Shown: positions 31,838 to 44,550 of the stretch, in pieces
How the letters are laid out: every line of letters begins with the position of its first letter
How positions within the stretch are numbered: the first letter of the stretch is position 1
Origin: Casuarina equisetifolia
Taxonomy: Eukaryota; Streptophyta; Magnoliopsida; Fagales; Casuarinaceae
Length of the DNA: 64,000 bases
Assembly: GCA_028551475.1 (NCBI GenBank)
Contig: CM052360.1
Span: 1,352,501-1,416,500, forward strand
Direction of reading: 5' to 3'
Translations under genes and position numbers: made by a program
The notes under the pieces: generated by a model
Database searches by the model: none
What the model was told of the DNA's origin: nothing
Seen by the model: the letters and a program-made list of their open reading frames with translations, nothing else

Positions 31838-34351
31838 ATGGCTCGATTCGACGGCTTCAGCTTCGTTCTAATCATTGGGTTCTTGGTGGTAGCGTCGGAG
31901 GCAGTTCGGTTCGACTTGCTATCTGGGCACACCAAGTGCATCTCTGAAGACATAAAGACCAATTCCTTGTCGGTAGGGAAGTACCACGTGGTTAGTCCCC
32001 ACGAGGGTCAGCCTGTGCCAGATACCCACAAAATCAACGTTCGGGTGAGTTTCTTTTTCCGGTTTTGTTGTGGCTGCGGGGGTTTGGACTTGATTTGACT
32101 GCGGTGGTAATTGGGTGAATATTGTTGTTCGCTGTGTGTGTAGGTGACTTCGTCACAAGGGACTAGTGAGCATTTGGTGGAGCATCAGGAATCCGGGCAG
32201 TTCGCTTTCACGGCGGGGGAGTCGGGAGATTACATGACGTGCTTCTGGTCGGAGCCTCACACTCCTCCGTTCACGATCCAGGTGGAATTCGATTGGAGGA
32301 CTGGTGTGGATGCCAAGGACTGGACCAATGTCGCTAAGAAAGGCCAAGTCGATGTAAGTCTTTGTTTTTGTTGATTACACAGTTCGTTTTGTCATGCAAT
32401 GAGGTCTCGGGTTTTGGGTTTGGTTTTTTGATGAAAGTCTAGTTTTTTACGTAGAGGAACTGATTGTCGGAAAGCAGGATTTTTCCCTATAATTAGTGAC
32501 CTCAAAATAGTCATCAAGGAGAATGTGTGTTTTGATGTTTTTTTTTTGAAAGTTAGGCAACGTGGGTTCGGGGAATGGATGTTGAACTTAAGACTTCAAA
32601 GGCAGTAGAGGCTTCAGGCTGCCAGTGCCTCCGTGGGACTATTAGTGAGTTGACATGGAGAATGTGTTTTTTAAGGTTTACTAATTTGTCATTATGCAAA
32701 GCTGGTTACATTTACTTCCAGGTGGATATATAGTACGCCATTGTTGAGGAGACATGCCCTGAGCATGATTCAGGAACTGATCTCTGGATCCATCAAATAA
32801 CTGATTGGAGACAGTAGTCACAAGTTTGTAAATTCTGCTTGCTAGCAGAATTTATCTTGGCTCTGGGGTTTAAAGCGGACTGAGGGTTATCTTGCTCCCT
32901 CAACCCCCAGAAAGCATCAGTAACGCCAACCACCAGACTCTCCAGGTCTTAAACCTCAGTGCCTTACCGCCTTGGCAATTCTAGGCCTAGATCAGTACTA
33001 TTCATCACATATACCATGACAACCATCATCCTTTATTTTTCTCTTGAGATAGGATATAATCACACTATCCATCACCTAAACAAACAGCACTATGTCTCTG
33101 TCAATTGGCACCTAAACCGTGTATCTAAAAAGGCATCCAAACTTTAAATCCAGCCACAGATGAAGCCAATTGATCCTAAAGGTTGGCAGCCATCAAGGGA
33201 CAGAGGAAAGAAAGAGATGAAGGGAGAAGATATGATGCCGCTGTGAGAATGGAAAATTCTTTGGGTTTGGGGAGCCAAAAGATGGTAATGGCAGTCCAGT
33301 CCTTGCCTTTGAGGCAGATGAAAATGATCAAAACTTGGAAATTGGTGCTCTGGAGTCACCAATATTGATTCTGAAGAAGACGAGGTAGTTGCAGTTGATT
33401 TGGAAGAAGAGGAAAGGATATGTGAGGGGGGAAGGCATATTGATTGGAAAGAGTAACCAAATTGATCCAATGAGTTGTGGAGGAGAGGACATACGCATGA
33501 GAGCGTTGAGAATGGGTGAAGATTGGAGAAACTGCAGGTGGATTAACTTCAGAAGGGAGAGTAGGAAAAGATTTTTGTTCTTTGTACTCTTTCCCAGCGT
33601 GAAGTCACTAAAAATGGCTTCTACTTTGCCACATCCCTTATAACAGAAAAGACAATACTTTCTGTTAACCACCATTTTCTAGTTGCATTAAGCTCTAGAA
33701 ATACGGAAAGTCCGATTTTGGAAAATGTTTTAGGTTGAAGAAAACACAACCTAAATACATTTTAACTTAAACAAGATGATTGATTCTATTCCCGTTGCTT
33801 ACATCCTGGCTCAGAGAGACTTGTTTGCATCTTGGTCTCCTTCTCTGCTAGCTTCCAAAGGGTCAACTGATTGCTCTTTACACTATTAATTCACGCTGCC
33901 TTTCAATATAACAAAAGCATGCAGATGATTTGTCTTTCTACAAACTATGTTTATTGTTCAATTGTTGGTTCCCCGGAATTTTTCAGGAAGTCCTTTCCTC
34001 ATTCTATAATCTGTTGTCTTGATTATTTTGTATTGCAGGCAATGGAACTAGAATTGAAGAAGTTGTATGAAACTGCTATTTCCATTCAGGAGGAAATGTT
34101 GTATCTCCGTTCAAGGTAAGGAACCAACTTCTATTTCTTCCACAAAACAGATAAAGAGAGATACTTTCTTACTTAATCATGGTGATTTCCTTGCTTCTTG
34201 TTCCAGAGAAGATGAAATGCAGGTGCTGAATAGAACAACTAACTCGAGGATGGGCTGGTTTAGCTTTCTGTCGCTTTTGGTTAGCTTGTCAGTGGCGGGC
34301 TTGCAGCTATGGCATCTGAAAACCTTTTTTGAGAAAAAGAAGATCATATAG
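31838..34351 (+). CDS. p24-delta cargo receptor, tandem copy 1
   Basis: p24 proteins are type I membrane proteins of COPI/COPII vesicles cycling between ER and Golgi as cargo receptors. Exons: 31838-32044, 32144-32353, 34039-34115 and 34207-34351, 212 residues, the family's usual length. Signal peptide about 1-22 (ends ASEA). GOLD domain with the Cys34/Cys102 pair (KCISEDIK, MTCFW) and FDWRTGVDAKDW. Coiled coil follows with LELKKLYETAISIQEEM. Membrane helix about 181-200. The cytosolic tail ends FFEKKKII, giving a diphenylalanine COP-binding motif and a KKXX ER-retrieval signal. A sequon NRT at Asn173 in the membrane-proximal region is typical of the glycosylated delta-2 subclass. From memory the Arabidopsis counterpart is At1g14010. 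Intron 2 is 1.7 kb and shares sequence with intron 2 of copy 2. Confidence 0.94.
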
Positions 34352-34575
34352 ACTAATTTATGGGAAATCATCAAGATTTGTGTCATTTGTGCCAGTGTAA
34401 GTTATAGCTAGGATGATATGCCACTGATGTTGACGCCGACATGGTCTCGGATACTGTCTAAACTCTCCTTGTACCCCTTAAGATTGTCAAATTCAACTGC
34501 AAAGATACAATTCGAGGAACTGTTTGTCCTTTGCCACGTTGAAAATTCCAATGTCAAAACCACCGTAGCCGTCAG

Positions 34576-34605
34576 TCGGGTCGGGTCGGGTCGGGTCGGG
34601 TCGGG
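34576..34605 (+). repeat. (TCGGG)6 pentanucleotide microsatellite
   Basis: Six perfect TCGGG units just downstream of p24 copy 1, in otherwise A+T-rich DNA. It may lie in the 3' UTR. Confidence 0.95.
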
Positions 34606-35113
34606 TTACTGCAACAACAATCAAGCTTGATTGTAGATAAGTTGAGACAAAAGAGAAAACAAAATACAATTATTTTTTATTAATTAGGGTTCGAACGGCA
34701 GCCATCCTTGAAGGATGCTTGCTTGGTTACAAATAAATTTAATTTTCAGTTGATTTTATAAAATGTGTAATGTTTGTAGGATTATTTTGAAGCCAAATTT
34801 CTTAATAGAAAGGCAATAATGCTTGATTTCTTTCTAAAACATTAAATTTTACCAATAAAGATTTTAGCGATCCGGGCATGGCTCCGACGACAAGCGCTCG
34901 ACGACGTAAAACTGTCAACCAATCAAGACCAATCTGGGATCCCACGTGGCATTATACCGAATCGGCAAGAGCAAAAGACCAATTTCCCTGGCGGCTTCTC
35001 CTAAGCTCAGATTCCACCTTCCCAAGTCCAATACTTTCAGCCGCTGTTGGATTCTTGTCGGAAAAAACAAGTCTCAGAATTCCCTCTCCGGTGAGGAAGG
35101 TGACCGGTTTTCC

Positions 35114-37420
35114 ATGGCTCGATTCGACGGCCCCAGCTTCGTTCTCATCCTAGCGTTCTTGTTGACTGCGTCGGAGGCAGTTCGGTTCGAGTTAAAATCT
35201 GGGGACAGCAAGTGCATCTCCGAAGACATAAAGGTCAATTCGTTGACGGTAGGAAAGTACCACGTGGTTAATCCCCACGAGGGTCAACCCCTGCCGGATT
35301 CTTACAAGATCACCGCTCGGGTATGTTTCTTTTCCCGATTTTGCAGGGATTGGACTTGATATGACTGCGGTGGAAATTGGGTGAATATCGTTATTCGCTG
35401 CGTGTGTAGGTGACTTCGGCGCATGGGACTAGTCACCATTACGCGGAGCATCAGGAATCGGGGCAGTTCGCGTTCACGGCGGTGGAGGAGGGAGATTACA
35501 TTGTGTGCTTCTGGGCGGCCGATCACAAGCCTCCGGTCACGATCCCCCTGGATTTCGATTGGAGGACTGGTGTGGCGGCCAAGGACTGGGGCACTGTTGC
35601 TAAGAAAGACCAAGTCGATGTGAGTCTTTGTTCTTGTTGATTATAAAGTTTGTTTTGCCATGCAATGAAAGTCTCGTTTTTCACGTAGAGGAATTGATTG
35701 TTGGGAAGCAGGATTTGTTCCTCTAATTTATCATTATGTAAAGATGGTTAAATTCACTTCTAGATGGATATAGAGGACGCCATTGTTGAGGACCCTAAGC
35801 ATGATTCAGGAAGTGGTCTCTGAGTCCATATATAAGTGAGAAGGGGATGAAGGAATGGGTGTATAGGATAGTGCATGTAGTGGGTCATGGCAACTTTGGT
35901 GGGTCTGTCACTGCAATGAAGTATTTGCAGGTTAGTAAAGACATTGGATGGGTTGTTTGTAAGAATAGGCAAATGAATTAGATTTAGGTGTGTAATAGGA
36001 TACACATGGGATGGATTCTTGGAGTCCATTAGCTTTAGGCGTAGAGCTGGCTTTGGTAGTTCAATGGGAGAGGCCTAGCTATAATCCTTGTTCATGTTTT
36101 GGGATTAATTGTTTTAAACCTTGGGAACTTGACAATCGTTTAGGTTATGGAGTGCTGATTGGTGTATTACATTCACTACTGAAAGGTGAATGCCAATCAC
36201 TGTCTTTCACCACCACCAATCCCCAGTAAGAAAAGAACTCCTACTCCTTGTCCTCTGCATTTGAAATGATGTACAAAGAAAAGTACTAGAAACTGAAAGA
36301 ACCTGAGCAATGCCTATCATTACAAAATCAACTTACAACCCCCAAAAGCATTTCTAACATCAACCATCACTCCTCTGTTAGACTCTCCAAGTCTTAAACT
36401 TTAGTGCCTTGGATCTTGGTAGTTTGAGTCCTAGAATGGTGCAAATCATCATCTATACTACGACAACCATCACAGTTTCTTTCTCCCTTGATCAAATCTT
36501 ATTACACTTATTCATTACCTAAACAAACAGCATTACATCTCTGTCAATCGGCATCTTAACTGTCTCTACTGGAAAGGCATCCAAACCTCAAATAAAGCCA
36601 TAGGTCAAGCCGTTGACACTGAAGGTTGGCAGCCAGCAAGAGACAGAAGAAAGAAAGAGATGAGAGGATACTATGCTACTGTGAGAATGGATAATTCTTT
36701 GGGTCTGGTGGGCCAAACAGAGGTGGTGGCAGTCCCATCCTTATGCATTTGATGCAGATGAGAATGATCAAAAAATGGAAATTTGTGCTGATGGGGTCAC
36801 CATTGTTGGTTCTGGAGGAGACAAGCTTGTTGGAGTTGAATTGGAAGAATAGAAAAGGAGGTGTGAGGGCAGAAGGGATATTGATTGGAGAGAGTAACCA
36901 AATCGATCTGATGAACTGTGAAGGAGAGGAGGGTATGCATGAGGGAGTTTAGAATTGGTGAAGATTGTAGGAAATGGGGCTAGGAGATACTAACATGGCT
37001 GCTTCCCTAATGCCTCTGTTTGTAAATATGGTCTCTACACTGTTTATTCATGCAGTCTCCAATACGAAAAGAGCATGCAGATGATTATTTTATATTGCAG
37101 GCCATGGTACTAGAATTGAAGCAGTTGAATGAAGCTGCTGTTGCCATTCAGGAGGAAATGTTGTATCTCCGCGATAGGTAAGGAACTGACTTCTATTTCT
37201 TTGACCAATCAAAAAAAAAAAAACCAGAGAGATAGTGTTTTTGGTAATGGTTTTCTTACTGGCTCCTCGTTGCAGGGAAGAAGAAATGCAGGAGATGAAT
37301 AGAAAAACTAACTCGAGGATGGGCTGGTTCAGCTTTCTCTCGCTTTTAGTTAGCTTGTCAGTGGCGGGCATGCAGCTGTGGCACCTCAAAAGCTTTTTTG
37401 AGAAGAAGAAGATCATCTAA
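35114..37420 (+). CDS. p24-delta cargo receptor, tandem copy 2
   Basis: Exons: 35114-35320, 35410-35619, 37101-37177 and 37276-37420; exon lengths are identical to copy 1 and the product is 212 residues. Signal peptide about 1-22, GOLD domain with the Cys pair (KCISEDIK, IVCFW), coiled coil LELKQLNEAAVAIQEEM, membrane helix, and tail FFEKKKII with the same sorting signals. The NRT sequon of copy 1 reads NRK here, so the usual glycosylation site is gone. GOLD surface residues also differ (YAEHQES, AADHKPPVTIPLDF). A TTG-started extension upstream in frame is open but lacks family similarity; MARFDG is the family-like start. Promoter and the 760-base spacer from copy 1 (34352-35113) show no other gene. 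Confidence 0.93.
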
Positions 37421-38152
37421 ACTAATTTTATGGAAAGTTATCAAGATTTTTGTCATTTGGGCTAATGTAAGTTATAGCAGCGAAGTGCTTTCAAGTAGGA
37501 TAATTGTCGAAGTTTTTGAGGTTTTGAGTACGGCGGCTTATATTGCCCCTCTATGCTCACTGCTAACTCGCAACAATTGAGGAAATAGTAGGAACATAGG
37601 ATATGAATCATCAGTGGCTAGTTGAAGTAATGAATAATTGGTTATTGATTACCTAAGACTCAGGTCCTGGATCCATGCTTGACAGTGCTTCATTGCTCAA
37701 AAAGAAAATTGGAGTAGCTCATCTCAAATAGTATAAAATCCTTCGTAGTTTTGGCATTTTTTGTGTGCGAGTTAGACATATGATATACATAATTTACAAA
37801 ATAAATGATATTAAATCTTGATTTATAACTCAAATGACAATTAACGTTGGTTCCTCTTTAATTTGTGACGACGAAATTGATGATCCTTACCCGGTTGGTA
37901 GGATTATATTTAAGAATAAGACATCAATTAGGAAAAAAAAATCAACTCTTTTCCGAGAAAAGTGATCAATTTCACAATTGTTAATGTTCGCAATGAAACG
38001 TACCTGGGTGACACGAATAGCCAACGAACATGGGAGTTCCAAATTCTGTGGATGTTGCGAATCTTACAGCGACAAAACCCCATTTGGAGAGGACCACCAA
38101 ATTTCAGGTTGAAAAACCTAGCATGTTGCCTATTCTCTATTTTCAAGTTCAC
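37421..38152. other. Spacer downstream of p24 copy 2
   Basis: A+T-rich 3' flank; nothing else recognised up to the 206-base tandem repeat. Confidence 0.4.
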
Positions 38153-38564
38153 GGTGGAACCAGAAGCAAATTACAATTGGAAGTAACAAAAGAAGAAAAA
38201 TCCAGGAAAAAGTTTGTCCTAGTAACAGTTATTCATACATATGTTAAACTTGGAAGAAACTCGTTTCAGATCAAGATAAGACATGGCAAATCGTAGAACA
38301 TGTCGAAATTAGTCAACGCCACCTAATCTGGTCTCCATAAGAGCCCAAAGAGAATAATGGTGGAACCAGAAGCAAATTACAATTGGAAGTAACAAAAGAA
38401 GAAAAATCCAGGAAAAAGTTTGTCCTAGTAACAGTTATTCATACATATGTTAAACTTGGAAGAAACTCGTTTCAGATCAAGATAAGACATGGCAAATCGT
38501 AGAACATGTCGAAATTAGTCAACGCCACCTAACCTGGTCTCCATAAGAGGCCAAAGAGAATAAT
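38153..38564. repeat. 206-bp tandem duplication, two nearly identical units
   Basis: Units at 38153-38358 and 38359-38564 begin GGTGGAACCAGAAGCAAATT and end AAAGAGAATAAT. By eye only about two positions differ (AATCTGG/AACCTGG and GAGCCC/GAGGCC), so the duplication is very young or homogenised. It sits in the narrow gap between the convergent p24 and VIK genes, just beyond the VIK stop, and may be part of one or both 3' ends. Confidence 0.95.
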
Positions 38565-38710
38565 GGTAAAGTAGTCATCACTATTTCTCTTGCAAACTAC
38601 AAATTGAGTCCATTGAAAATCCAATCTGTGCTCAATTGGGAGTACAGAAGATGATTGGCAGAGATGGCAATGTATACTATCCACACAGACTGTAATAGTG
38701 GTCTTCATTG

Positions 38711-41700
38711 TTATGAAGTGAATAAGTGCCAATGATGTTCAGTCGGTAGATTTTCCTTAACCTTTTCAAGTCGCTTAAGGATTTCCAAGAAAGAAGGTCT
38801 TTGGTTCATGTCAGCGTGCCAACACTGATCGGTCAACCTAAAAACCATTCAGTACAAAACAGAGATTAGAAGTTGGATTTTTCAGATTTGCGTATGTAAG
38901 ACGGATAATTTCTTGAAAAAGTTTTGATTTATCTTTCATCACAATGTTGTTCTTCCGGACGGTACTGAGTATTTAAGCAGCCTAGTTGCATGTGGAACAA
39001 TATGAACTGTTGTAATTGAATAGGTAGCTAAATCTTCCGAGACATATGAACCAACCTTTCGAATACATATCAGAAATTGATCAACGCAAATGTTCAATGA
39101 TTTGGGAAGTCTAATGTCTAAGGGATGACAGAGAGTACATATACCTAGATTAAGTACAATGGTATCTATAATTCGTGCAGCTAAAAAGCTATTTGAGTTG
39201 AATAGTGATTATGTAGTTGGCATATTTTGGATGGAATTCGGTTAGTCATAAAAGAGAGTTAAGGAAAAAGATCCCATTCACAAGTAGGCTAGCCAAGCAA
39301 GAGAAAACAAGCAACCTTTTGGGTGACACAGAAATTATTAAACAAACTTACTCTCTAAGTTCAGGGATGAATCCTTTTGAGTGGAAACTTGGCCTGCGTC
39401 CTTCGGCTACGCTTTTTGCTGCTTCATAAGGTTCTAGATTTGAAAATGGTGGCTCTCCTTCAAGCATCTGAACCAGTTGATAACATCATAACTCAGAACT
39501 AATTTCAACACTTCATTTATCACAACAGCTTATGGAAAGCAGCATTACCTCATACAAAATCATTGCAAACGAGAAAACATCAACCTTCTTATCATATCTC
39601 CGATGCTTGAAAACTTCAGGAGCCATATAGCGATCTTTTGTTTTTTTCAAATACCAGAAAGAGGGAACAGTAGCTATAGAATCAGTATTAGAATTCATAT
39701 CCACTAAAACAAAGTGTATAAGAGACACTTACAACTTCCAGTCTCTCCAGTCATTTTGTAGACATCATGAGAATTCTGAACCTTAATGAGCTTGCTTAGT
39801 CCAAAATCTCCAACTTTCAAATGGTCTGCACTGGAATTGACTAGAAGAACATTCCTGAAATTTACAAACAAAATCTGAACAGGTAAATATAAAACAGGCG
39901 GCATGGAATCTGCCTAAACATAAATCTGAATAAGAGTACTGATTAAAGCATAATGTACGCAGTTTCCAGTACAACCTAAAAAAGAATGTAAAAATCCGAT
40001 CTGGAAACAGAATTGACTCACCTTGGTTTTAGGTCCCGGTGAATTATGACATTCGGTTCATTGTGAAGATAAGCCATGCCTCTGCCCATATATTAACAGA
40101 AGTCAGATTAGCATAAGAATTGAATTCACTGAGACTACATCTTGTTCTAGGCAAGAACTTTCAAGAACTGTGATAAATGAGTCATACAAATGCCCTGATC
40201 AGATTGCCTCAAATTGGGTGCTTCACAGAATATACATAGATATTTATTAGATCACCAATTTTATCCAAAACACTCACAAATAATAGAAAACGGTATATCA
40301 TTAACATTCTCATACTCCCATTTGCATATAGATCTCAAACTTCTCATCAACAAGTAAGAACTCAAAGGCAGAATATTTAATGAATTAAGAAGTAAGCTTA
40401 GCATCAAGTTCAAACCTAATATCATGTTAAATCACCAATAATTCTAAAAGTTAAAGTTAAAAGAAAATGGCGAATTAGATGTTCAATTGATGTTAACCAC
40501 ATTTTCTACATGTTGCCACTATCTTTTCCTGTAAAAATATCTCTAAACATCCATCTTCTCCAGTAACATTATTGAGGCTTAAATGGACTTTCCTACTTAT
40601 GATACAGCATATATTTTAGAACTGTAGATCTAAGAACCAAGAACTAACTACAATTACGGGTAAGGTTCTAACATTTTCTGGTATAGGAATTAGGGGTACC
40701 TTGCAATGTCCAGAGCAAAGTTGATAGCTGTTGAAGGATTAAGTGAACCTTTTTCCTTGAGGTACTGGTGAAGATCACCCTAAAACAGCACATGAATGTA
40801 ACATGTAAGCATGCATTTATCAGCAAGTACATTTTTCAGATCACAAGCAAGAACTTCCAGGAACATAATTCATGATATGAATTATGAAAAATATATGCAT
40901 CTACTCACCCCTCTTAAGTACTCAGTAATTAACATTAGGGGCTTCCTCTCTGTAACAGCTCCAAGAAATTGGACTATATTAGGGTGACGAAGCTTCACCA
41001 GCAAATTCACTTCATGTCTAAAGTCCTGACTGAATCAGGAAAGCAAATTAAGCAATTTGCATTTTGCTAAATTACACACAGGATCAGAAAGAAAATTTGA
41101 CATAGGCAAAAAGAACCAAACAAATAGTTTTCCTCAGGAGGCTAGCCCTGCAGAATGTTGATGTAGGAGGTCCTTTCCAAGTTCTATAGACTCACCATCT
41201 CTCGGGAGAGAACACTGGGGGAATCATCTAGGATTAAGTCTTTCTTATCTAAGTGAAATGTAAATTTCCTCCATTGCTTTGGTTCTTCTCCCAATGTCAA
41301 TCAGAACATTTCATGACAGACTACAGCCACAGCTTTACCTTATACTCAACTAATTGAGGTCCGTTCAAATACTTCTGCCCTAGATTGCCCTATTCGGGGC
41401 CGTATCACTATTTACCAATTAACATTCATGTATTTCAAAGTTAATGTCCCAAAATCATAAATGGTAGGATCCATGTTCACAACATATGACAAGTATTTTA
41501 CAGAAATGCCCCAAACATTGAACGTGATAGGATCCACGCCCATAAGAAGTGAAGAAATTTTACACTGGCTATTAACCAACCGAAGACCTTACCTTTTTTC
41601 CAGGATTCAGGGGACAAATACAAAAGGATATAAAAATAAACTCTGACATGGGAAATGCTAATTGATAATATAAACTAGAAACACAAATACACACAGATGA

Positions 41701-44519
41701 GAGGGAGAGGGGGAGAGAGAGAGAGAGAGAGAGATATCATAGTATCTCCAAAACTATCAACTCATATAGCCATATTAAAGAAAATGACTACAAACATTAT
41801 CAGAAAATGGGTCTTACATCACCAATCTGTCATCTGAAAGTGATGGAAGAATGCGTTTGATAGCTACAGGTGTTCCTCGCCAGTAGGCTTTTAAGATCTC
41901 ACCAAAAGATCCCTGCCAGTATCAGCCGTCATCAGGGAAAGCACATGTGACCATTAGATTAAAGCAGATCTGTTACACAGATTAAAGCGACAGACTGAGA
42001 GCTGTATGCTGACACTCAGACTGTGAGCAGAATGTCAATATTTAAAATAAAAACTAATCATAGAACCAACGAGTCAAAGGCCTGACACACCACCAACAAC
42101 GAAATAACAATGAGAAACCTCTGAGTGAAGATGGAATTATTTAAGTCTAAAGGAACTACCCTTCAGCACCTCACCTAGCCAGGGAAGGTGAAGTATAGGT
42201 ATAGGAGTAGGACTTTCCATGAATAATGATGAAATGTGATAAGCTATAACATGACCCCCAAAAACAAATATCAAAAACAGAAGGCAGAATCTATAATGTG
42301 TAGAACCTGAATTATACCTTGGCTGCAGCAAAATAATAGTCAGAAGTTCTGAGTCTTGGTTATTAAATAGAACCATCAGACTCAGTTTAAAATATTCAAA
42401 TAATAGAGTTATGAATCATGGTGAAACTACTAGATTAGCTTCCATGACTTAACCAATAGTGTTCGCTATCAATCTCAACAAAACTAAAGTCAGACCTTGC
42501 CAATAGTAGACGAGTTTGTGAAGTCGAGCTCAGAAGGGTCAATTTCCCAGTCACACTTGTTTGGCAGAGGGGGTGGAACCGGCTTTGGCTCAAAATGGCT
42601 ACCATTTTGCCCCTACAACATGCACAATCAAACTTAGATCTCACAAAAAAGCAAACCAAATAAAAAATCCACAATATTTATGAGTCTACATGAAGTAATC
42701 TGATTTCTGGCATCAATATGCTGCCAATTAGAAGGCATGTGATGCTCTTGAGAACGAACAAGAGAAGTGCACTTCCATGTTGAAGCAAACTACGTGTGAT
42801 GTCTGAATTATGTTCATATTTCAACCATATTAAAATACATTGATCGAGCTGATTGAAAAATTCAAATCTAGCCTAGAGGAAACACAATTTACACCTGTTG
42901 AAATTGAAGCTCCACTTATATATAATAACTTAACAAAGCTATCCAGCTTCTAACTGAAAACTAACAAATCATAGAAAAGACAAGCATCAGAACGTTTACA
43001 ACAATAATGTTTTCATGGGCAGGACCAATCATAGGGATTTTAAATGATATGATTTTCAGAAGCAGCTGGGAACTCAAAGACGTGAAGGAAACTTCAAATC
43101 AACCTTGATAATCACCACGACTTTGTAAATCCAAAGAACTATTGGGGAAATACCAAAACAGTCCCTCCAGCCATAAGCAAACCTGTGTTCTTTAGCTCCT
43201 CTCTTTCTCTTTTCTCTTATTACTACTATCATTTATAATGCACAAATCAAACCCTCCAATTACATTCAATGTTATGTAATAGGTACAATAATGTTAGACC
43301 ACAATTCAAAGGGCTAGATGAAGTTAAAATCCGCAGAACTTATTATCTCAGTTATGCTTGATGACAATAATATGCAACAAAATCTCCAGAAACAGAACAC
43401 ACCTCCGAAGAAACTTGTAAGACAAGCATAAATCGTTATCCCATCAACCAAAGTCTAGGAACTGTTTGTGTCAGAGAGAGAGAGAGAAAGAGAGGACCAT
43501 AGACTTACGTAAGACAAGCCACCGTATGATTTTAACAGCTCAATCATGCTCTGTTTTTTAGCCCCTTCAGCATCAGCTAGAGGCTGTCATGAGAGAAACT
43601 CCAGATAGTTATTCATCTGAGGTAAATTCCAGGTCAAACACAATTTATTACAAGAAATATAAAAGTTCCATATTGAAAAATAAAAGGTAAACCCCTTTCC
43701 TGTTATTTTGTATCAAGGAATAACATTTCAAATTCCGGGTCTGGTAGTGTGAAGGAAATTAGAATAAGAGCTGCATGACGTATCAGTGAAATGGTAACAT
43801 AAATACTCCGAATAAGAAGGCAAAGAATAATTTGTCCATCCTTTGTGTTTAGAAAACATCAAAACTATATCACATGATGCTTTATCCATTCCATCCATAT
43901 TAACTGAAGTCAGCATAGAAATGTGTTCTTTTAGGGTCAGGCACAGTTTATTCACTTGCAATTCTACCAAAAGTCGCTTCCAATTCCACATTCACAATCA
44001 AATACGAATGACCTCACTCTTACTTCATACAACTCCACGTCCATTGACTAAAGCTTTACCCCAAAATCTCGTGTATTACGCACAGGTTCTACTGTTTCAT
44101 TTGCAGAAATTAACAAAAAAATCATACTCCCGCCGTTTATTTGGCGCGAAAAGAAAATTAAACACGAACGAACACAAAGCAGGAAAAAGAAATCAGTAAT
44201 TCGGCGAAATAATTACGGTATTCTTCCATCGATCCTGCGCGTTGACGTCGGCCCCGTAGTCGATCAAGCACTTGGCTACATCCACCCAGCCGTGGAGCGA
44301 CGCCACGTGCAGTGGCGTGCGGTTGTCGTAGTCTCTAGCGTGGACCAGCGAGCGATCTTCCTCTAGCAGCTTGCGCACGGCAGCGACGTCATTCTGGTGC
44401 GCGTGCCAGAGGATCAGCGAGGTCCGGCTCACCCTGGCCTTCTCCTTCTGCTTACTCGTCTCCGATGCCCCAGACCCCTTACTTCCGGCGCTATCGCCGG
44501 AGCCAGAATCCGAACTCAT
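38711..44519 (-). CDS. VIK: VIK-type ankyrin Raf-like protein kinase (ILK family)
   Basis: Group C Raf-like MAPKKK/ILK kinase. In Arabidopsis VIK (At1g14000) interacts with the receptor VH1/BRL2 and affects leaf venation and tonoplast sugar transport. Exons on minus: 44217-44519, 43509-43583, 42496-42612, 41818-41912, 40909-41029, 40700-40779, 40022-40081, 39733-39854, 39549-39634, 39352-39467 and 38711-38837, 433 residues. The N-terminus is a Ser/Gly-rich stretch and KQKEKARVSRTSLILWHAHQ, followed by ankyrin repeats at about 37-125 (RTPLHVASLHGWVDVAKCL). A Pro-rich linker is next. The kinase domain has glycine loop GKGSFGE (about 164-170), Lys184 in VAIK, HRDLKPRN (278-285), DFG (300-302), YRYMAPEVFKHRRYDKK and NQRPSFLEILKRLEK. 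The C-terminus is HHWHLFTS. All catalytic residues are present, so it should be active. Confidence 0.95.
41712..41734. repeat. (GA)n microsatellite in VIK intron
   Basis: A perfect GA dinucleotide run of about 11 units inside a VIK intron. A shorter GA run lies near 43475. Confidence 0.9.
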
Positions 44520-44525
44520 GACCAG

Positions 44526-44550
44526 CGATCGGATCGGATCGGATCGGATC
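44526..44550. repeat. (GGATC)n pentanucleotide microsatellite in VIK leader
   Basis: Four perfect GGATC units preceded by CGATC, immediately 5' of the VIK start codon, so inside its probable 5' UTR. The rest of the spacer up to 45174 is VIK promoter and the 3' flank of the next gene; a CTTT run lies at about 45037-45063. Confidence 0.9.

Noticed and set aside
37962-38296. Plus-strand ORFs overlapping the 206-base repeat
   Set aside because: They exist only because the repeat lacks stops in some frames; no family similarity and no start context.
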